Shown: in pieces, positions 20,225 through 23,600 of the stretch
Numbering within the stretch: position 1 is the stretch's first letter
How the letters are laid out: each line of letters begins with the position of its first letter
Assembly: GCA_905236145.1 (NCBI GenBank)
Contig: CAJOOE010000006.1
Location: forward strand, 1-23,600
Source of the DNA: an uncultured Selenomonadaceae bacterium
GTDB lineage: Bacteria; Bacillota; Negativicutes; Selenomonadales; Selenomonadaceae
Reading direction: 5' to 3'
Length of the DNA: 23,600 nucleotides
The notes under the pieces: model-generated
The model's input: the letters and a program-made list of their open reading frames with translations, nothing else
Databases searched by the model: none
Told to the model about the DNA's origin: nothing
Program-made: the position numbers and the translations under genes

Positions 20225-21682
20225 ATGTTTAAGAGAATTTTAATTGCAAATCGCGGAGAAATTGCGGTGCGTGTAATTCGTGCCTGTCAGGAACTCGGAA
20301 TCGAAACCGTTGCCGTCTATTCGGACGTTGACAACAACGCTCTTCATGTTCAAATGGCGGATATGAAAGTTTGGATCGGTGCTCCGGAAGTTTCGGAAAG
20401 CTATATGAACAGAGAAGCAATTTTGAACGCCGCTTTAAAATCCGAAGCAGACGCAGTTCATCCGGGTTACGGACTTTTGTCCGAAGATACGCAATTTGCA
20501 AAAATGGTAACGGATGCCGGCTTGACTTGGATAGGCCCTTTGCCGGAAACAATCGCGGTCGTGGGCGACAAAGACGCGGCAAGAGCGGCTATGGAACCTT
20601 CCGGAATACCTATGGCAAAAGGCAGCAACCCTCTCAAAAATAATGATGAGGCTTACGAGGCGGCACGTTACGTCGAATATCCCGTAATTTTGAAACCGGT
20701 TTCCGGCGGCGGCGGCAAAGGTATGTTCATCATTCACAACGAGGACGAATTGACGAACGTTTTGCAGGTTATCGACGTTACAAAAGTCCGCTATTATTTC
20801 GAGCATTATATAGAACGTTCACGGCATATCGAAGTCCAGATAGTTGCGGACAATTTCGGCGAAGTCGTTCACTTGGGAGAACGCGAATGTTCAATTCAAC
20901 GCCGCAATCAAAAACTTTTGGAAGAATCGCCTTCAATCGCCCTCAGTGAAGAAATGCGGGAACGCGTCGGAAAATTGGCTGTCGAGGCGGCAAAGAGCGT
21001 TCATTATTCGAGCATAGGGACGGTTGAATTTTTGCTTGACCTTGCAACTCACGAATTTTATTTTATGGAAATAAATCCCCGCGTTCAGGTCGAACACGCG
21101 ATAACCGAGGCGATTACCGGCATTGACTTGGTAAGAACTCAAATCAAAATTGCAGCCGGCGAACCTTTGGAATTTACACAGAAAGACGTTAAATTCACCG
21201 GTCACGCGATAGAGTGCAGAATAAATGCGGAAGATCCGGACAAACAATTTATGCCCTCTCCCGGCAGAATTTATTTTATGCACGAACCTTCCGGCCCGCG
21301 TGTACGTTTCGACAGCGGCGTTACCGCCGGACTTGCGATAGAGCCTTATTACGATTCGCTGATTGCAAAGGTAGTCGTTCACGGAAAAACTCGCGGCGAC
21401 GCAATTCGGATTATGCAGCGGGCTTTGAACGAATTTATCATTGAAGGCGAAGATCCTTTCGGCGGCGAAATGAAAACGACAATTTCTCTGCACAAGAGAA
21501 TTTTGGAGGACAGTTATTTCCGCACCGGCAATATCGACACGCAATTTATCAAAAAGCGTCTGCCGATTTACGAAAACGAGCCGCGTAAACTTTCGCTGAA
21601 AGAAAAATTGAATTTGCAGACGATGATAAGCGAAAATTTGACGAGCGTATTTGATGCAAGTTTGAGTGAATTTGTCGAATGA
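20225..21682 (+). CDS. accC: Biotin carboxylase (acetyl-CoA carboxylase subunit AccC or related), divergent
   Basis: The 485-residue enzyme uses ATP and bicarbonate to carboxylate biotin on a carrier protein. It has the N-terminal FKRILIANRGEIAVRVIRA, Lys157 before SGGGGKGM (160-167), the metal and bicarbonate site MEINPRVQVEH (281-291), and ECRINAEDP with Arg332. Compared from memory with the E. coli enzyme, the ATP-grasp lid between GKGM and EHYIE is about six residues shorter. The C-terminal part has an extra EDPFGGEM before KTTI and a tail of about 35 residues, so it is a divergent member. No biotin carrier or carboxyltransferase gene is adjacent, so its partner (acetyl-CoA, pyruvate or another carboxylase) is open. 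ATG 20225 has SD GGAGG seven bases upstream. Confidence 0.88.
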   Translation: MFKRILIANRGEIAVRVIRACQELGIETVAVYSDVDNNALHVQMADMKVWIGAPEVSESYMNREAILNAALKSEADAVHPGYGLLSEDTQFAKMVTDAGLTWIGPLPETIAVVGDKDAARAAMEPSGIPMAKGSNPLKNNDEAYEAARYVEYPVILKPVSGGGGKGMFIIHNEDELTNVLQVIDVTKVRYYFEHYIERSRHIEVQIVADNFGEVVHLGERECSIQRRNQKLLEESPSIALSEEMRERVGKLAVEAAKSVHYSSIGTVEFLLDLATHEFYFMEINPRVQVEHAITEAITGIDLVRTQIKIAAGEPLEFTQKDVKFTGHAIECRINAEDPDKQFMPSPGRIYFMHEPSGPRVRFDSGVTAGLAIEPYYDSLIAKVVVHGKTRGDAIRIMQRALNEFIIEGEDPFGGEMKTTISLHKRILEDSYFRTGNIDTQFIKKRLPIYENEPRKLSLKEKLNLQTMISENLTSVFDASLSEFVE

Positions 21683-22374
21683 AAAATTTTTTGAAGTTAC
21701 CGCAGGCAGAAATATTTTTTTCCGGTTTACACGACGAAGAAATTTTGTTGGCGGCGGGGGGAAAACCTCCCGCCGGTTTTTGGTTTAAAGAAGTCGCCGC
21801 CGATAAAAAAATCTGGGCGATCGACAAGGGACTGGAAATTTGTCAAAATTGCGGAATTTTGCCGGAATTTTTAATCGGAGATTTCGACAGTGCGAAAAAT
21901 TCTTCAGTCCGGCAAGCCGAAAACGCCGGAATAAAAATCGAACGTCAGCCGGTCGAAAAAGATTTTACCGACACGGAACTTGCTTTGATTCGTGCGGAGG
22001 AGTGCGGGAAAGATTTTGCCGTCCTGACCGGAGCCTTCGGCGGCAGAGCGGATCATTTTTACAATTTGCTTTTTGTCTGTGCGGCGGCGAATTTGAAAAT
22101 TTGTATTGCCGACGAGCGGGAAATTTTATTTTTCATCACCGGAAAAGATTTTGCGGAAGTGAATTTTTTTCAAAAACCGCTTGCCGTTTCTCTCCTGCCG
22201 ATTGATGAAATTTGCGGCGGAGTGAATTTGACCGGTGTGCGTTGGGAACTTCACGACAAAAAAATTTTCCGCAACAAATCCCTTTCAATCAGCAACCGCC
22301 CGACTTCCGACAAAATAAAAATTTCCGTCGCGACCGGGACTTTGGCGGTTTATTTTTGTTTCGCCGAAAATTAA
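21679..22374 (+). CDS. Thiamine pyrophosphokinase
   Basis: This enzyme converts thiamine to thiamine pyrophosphate using ATP. The 231 residues carry the family motifs: WAIDKGLEIC (46-55), GDFDS (67-71), KDFTDTEL (94-101), GAFGGRADHFYNL (118-130), SLLPIDEICGGVNLTGVRW in two adjoining parts, and SNRP near the C-terminus. The length is usual for bacterial TPK. The ATG overlaps the carboxylase stop (ATGA), so translation is coupled. In many Firmicutes this gene follows rpe and rsgA instead, so the neighbourhood here is unusual. Its stop shares the palindrome TTAA with the convergent amidohydrolase stop. Confidence 0.92.
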   Translation: MKNFLKLPQAEIFFSGLHDEEILLAAGGKPPAGFWFKEVAADKKIWAIDKGLEICQNCGILPEFLIGDFDSAKNSSVRQAENAGIKIERQPVEKDFTDTELALIRAEECGKDFAVLTGAFGGRADHFYNLLFVCAAANLKICIADEREILFFITGKDFAEVNFFQKPLAVSLLPIDEICGGVNLTGVRWELHDKKIFRNKSLSISNRPTSDKIKISVATGTLAVYFCFAEN

Positions 22375-23120
22375 AGCCTGTCAAGTTCCGGGTGTCTGTC
22401 GGCAAGGAGATTCATATTTTTTATGACTTCCCCGCGAATTTTAAAATCAATTTCGCAAGTCAAAATTTCATCGCCCGTCCCCGCCTCGGCGGAAATTTCG
22501 CCGGCGGGATTTATTGTTTCCGACTTCCCGGCACTGTTTGCAAAGACGAGAAAAATTTGATTTTCTATCGCCCGTGCCCTTGTCAAAATTTGTCGCGGAT
22601 AAAGTCTTTTCAAACTCCACGCCGCCGGCACAAACAAAATTTCAATTCCGGTCAAAGCAATTTTTCTGATAAATTCCGGAAATCGCAGATCGTAGCAAAC
22701 GGCAATTCCGCACTTCCTCCCGGCAAGGTCGAAAGTCGAAATTTTATTTCCCGGCGAAAAAACTTCCCGCTCTCCGGCAAATCCGAACAAATGCACTTTG
22801 TCGTAAATCGTCAAAATTTCGCCGGTTTCCGAGCAGACGATGCCGCGATTGAAAAATTTTTGATTTTCCTCCGCAATTACCGAGCCGGCAACGATATTCA
22901 CGGAAAATTTTTTCGCAAGCCCGGAAATAAATTCGGAAGTCTTTTCGGCGTTCGCGTCGGCAAATTTTTTTACCGGCTTGGGATAATATCCGGTTGACCA
23001 GAGTTCCGGCAAAACAATCACGTCTGAATTTTTTGCCCGCTCCGTCAATTCCGCGACCGTCGAAAAATTTTTTTCGATTTTGCCGAGTTCCGGCTTGAAT
23101 TGCAGTACTGAAATTTTCAT
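22371..23120 (-). CDS. Nitrilase-superfamily carbon-nitrogen hydrolase
   Basis: The 249-residue protein carries the complete catalytic triad of the family: Glu39 (VLPELW), Lys108 (YDKVHLFG) and Cys142 (VCYDLRFPEF). Conserved AAWS and ENQIFLVFANSAG follow. Members hydrolyse amides such as omega-amidates (2-oxoglutaramate), deaminated glutathione or N-carbamoyl compounds. LRFPE and the length suggest an omega-amidase or NIT-like enzyme, but the substrate is not proved. I chose ATG 23120, with AGGGG about ten bases upstream, rather than TTG 23129 inside the SD region. It follows addA by 39 bp on the same strand. Confidence 0.88.
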   Translation of the reverse strand: MKISVLQFKPELGKIEKNFSTVAELTERAKNSDVIVLPELWSTGYYPKPVKKFADANAEKTSEFISGLAKKFSVNIVAGSVIAEENQKFFNRGIVCSETGEILTIYDKVHLFGFAGEREVFSPGNKISTFDLAGRKCGIAVCYDLRFPEFIRKIALTGIEILFVPAAWSLKRLYPRQILTRARAIENQIFLVFANSAGKSETINPAGEISAEAGTGDEILTCEIDFKIRGEVIKNMNLLADRHPELDRL

Positions 23121-23159
23121 TTTTTCCAATCCCCTGATTCCCCAAAAATCCTTAACGCA

Positions 23160-23600
23160 CTAACGCTCAAACACTCTGACGCACTTTCTCCCGGACAAAA
23201 GATACAGATATTTTTCCGCAATTTTCACGGAAAGCAGATCTTCCGCCGCCTGCGTGTAAAGCCGAATTTGAATTTTGTAGCGTTCCCTGACTTCTTCGGC
23301 GGTAACATTTGCGTCGGTCTTGTAATCCAGCAAAATATATTTTCCGGAAGAATCGACGAACAACAGATCTATTATTCCCTGCACAAAAATTTTTTCGTCG
23401 CCGGCTTGAGGGAAAAAAGGTTTCGCGTCGATAAGTCTGCCGAAAGGCAATTCACGATAAATTTTGCGGGCGTTGAGAAGTCGCTTGCCGATCTCCGATT
23501 TAAAGAAACTTTCGATGTCGGCAACTTTTATTTTCTCGGCGTATTCCGGAATTAAAAGCTCGTCCTCAACCAATTTGTCAATCTGCCGGGAAATTCCGGC
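23160..23600 (-). CDS. addA: ATP-dependent helicase/nuclease subunit A, C-terminal nuclease part (N-terminus outside window)
   Basis: The visible 146 C-terminal residues run open to the window edge. They hold a RecB-type PD-(D/E)XK nuclease core: VQGIIDLLFVDSSGKYILLD then YKTD, giving the catalytic Asp, Asp and Lys. The RecB-family QxxxY motif appears in YKIQIRLYTQAAEDLL. The ending VKIAEKYLYLLSGRKCVRVF resembles AddA (about 1200 residues in full). AddAB resects double-strand breaks in Firmicutes in place of RecBCD. The spacing suggests an operon with the downstream amidohydrolase; addB would be expected upstream, outside the window. Confidence 0.88.
   Translation of the reverse strand, partial: AGISRQIDKLVEDELLIPEYAEKIKVADIESFFKSEIGKRLLNARKIYRELPFGRLIDAKPFFPQAGDEKIFVQGIIDLLFVDSSGKYILLDYKTDANVTAEEVRERYKIQIRLYTQAAEDLLSVKIAEKYLYLLSGRKCVRVFER

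Overview
The window looks like chromosomal DNA from a diderm (outer-membrane-bearing) Firmicute, most probably a Negativicutes relative. The order dnaX-ybaB-recR-(x)-bofA is the Firmicutes arrangement, and BofA is tied to endospore biology. A Skp/OmpH-like lipoprotein next to lpxD, however, requires lipid A synthesis and an outer membrane. Genes favour AAA, AAT, TTT, CCG and GGA codons, and TTG start codons preceded by good Shine-Dalgarno sequences are common. No phage, transposon, CRISPR array or toxin-antitoxin module is visible. This is core genome with several unusual details rather than an accessory island.

Layout. 1-1258 (minus): the N-terminal part of minC (cut by the window edge) and a flavodoxin-like lipoprotein. 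1374-9311 (minus): a long co-directional run read from high to low coordinates: a membrane-anchored protein of unknown function, dnaX, ybaB, recR, a secreted CsgG/FlgT-like protein, bofA, an ABC-F ATPase, and an SGNH hydrolase translationally coupled to it. 9491-11853 (plus): a promoter, then a DegT-family sugar aminotransferase whose stop overlaps the start of a thiolase that lacks one catalytic cysteine. 11862-14459 (minus): a large membrane diguanylate cyclase. 14558-16468 (minus): a two-gene unit of an unknown 183-residue protein and a class III aminotransferase, ending in a clear terminator. 16604-17681 (plus): fmt, then tRNA-Ala(GGC) with its own promoter and terminator. 17742-18407 (minus): a Tat-exported flavodoxin-like lipoprotein with a second start inside it. 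18663-22374 (plus): ompH-like lipoprotein, lpxD, a divergent biotin carboxylase, and thiamine pyrophosphokinase. 22371-23600 (minus): the C-terminal end of addA, then a nitrilase-superfamily amidohydrolase.

How the genes relate. DnaX, YbaB, RecR and AddA serve replication and recombination. LpxD and the OmpH-like lipoprotein build the outer membrane. The biotin carboxylase feeds fatty-acid or carboxylation chemistry. Fmt and tRNA-Ala serve translation. MinC places the division site. Two flavodoxin-fold proteins carry export signals, which suggests flavin redox chemistry outside the cytoplasmic membrane.

The most notable non-coding signal is a palindrome, best copy AATTTTCTTGCAGGAAAATT. It or close variants occur in four different intergenic regions, and twice in tandem 21 bp apart in one of them. 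I found no copy of comparable quality inside a gene. It looks like the operator of an unidentified regulator. No gene-free stretch exceeds about 250 bases. The largest (9312-9559, 18408-18662, 16469-16603, 4658-4817) hold the promoters and sites listed, or, for 4658-4817, nothing that I can support.
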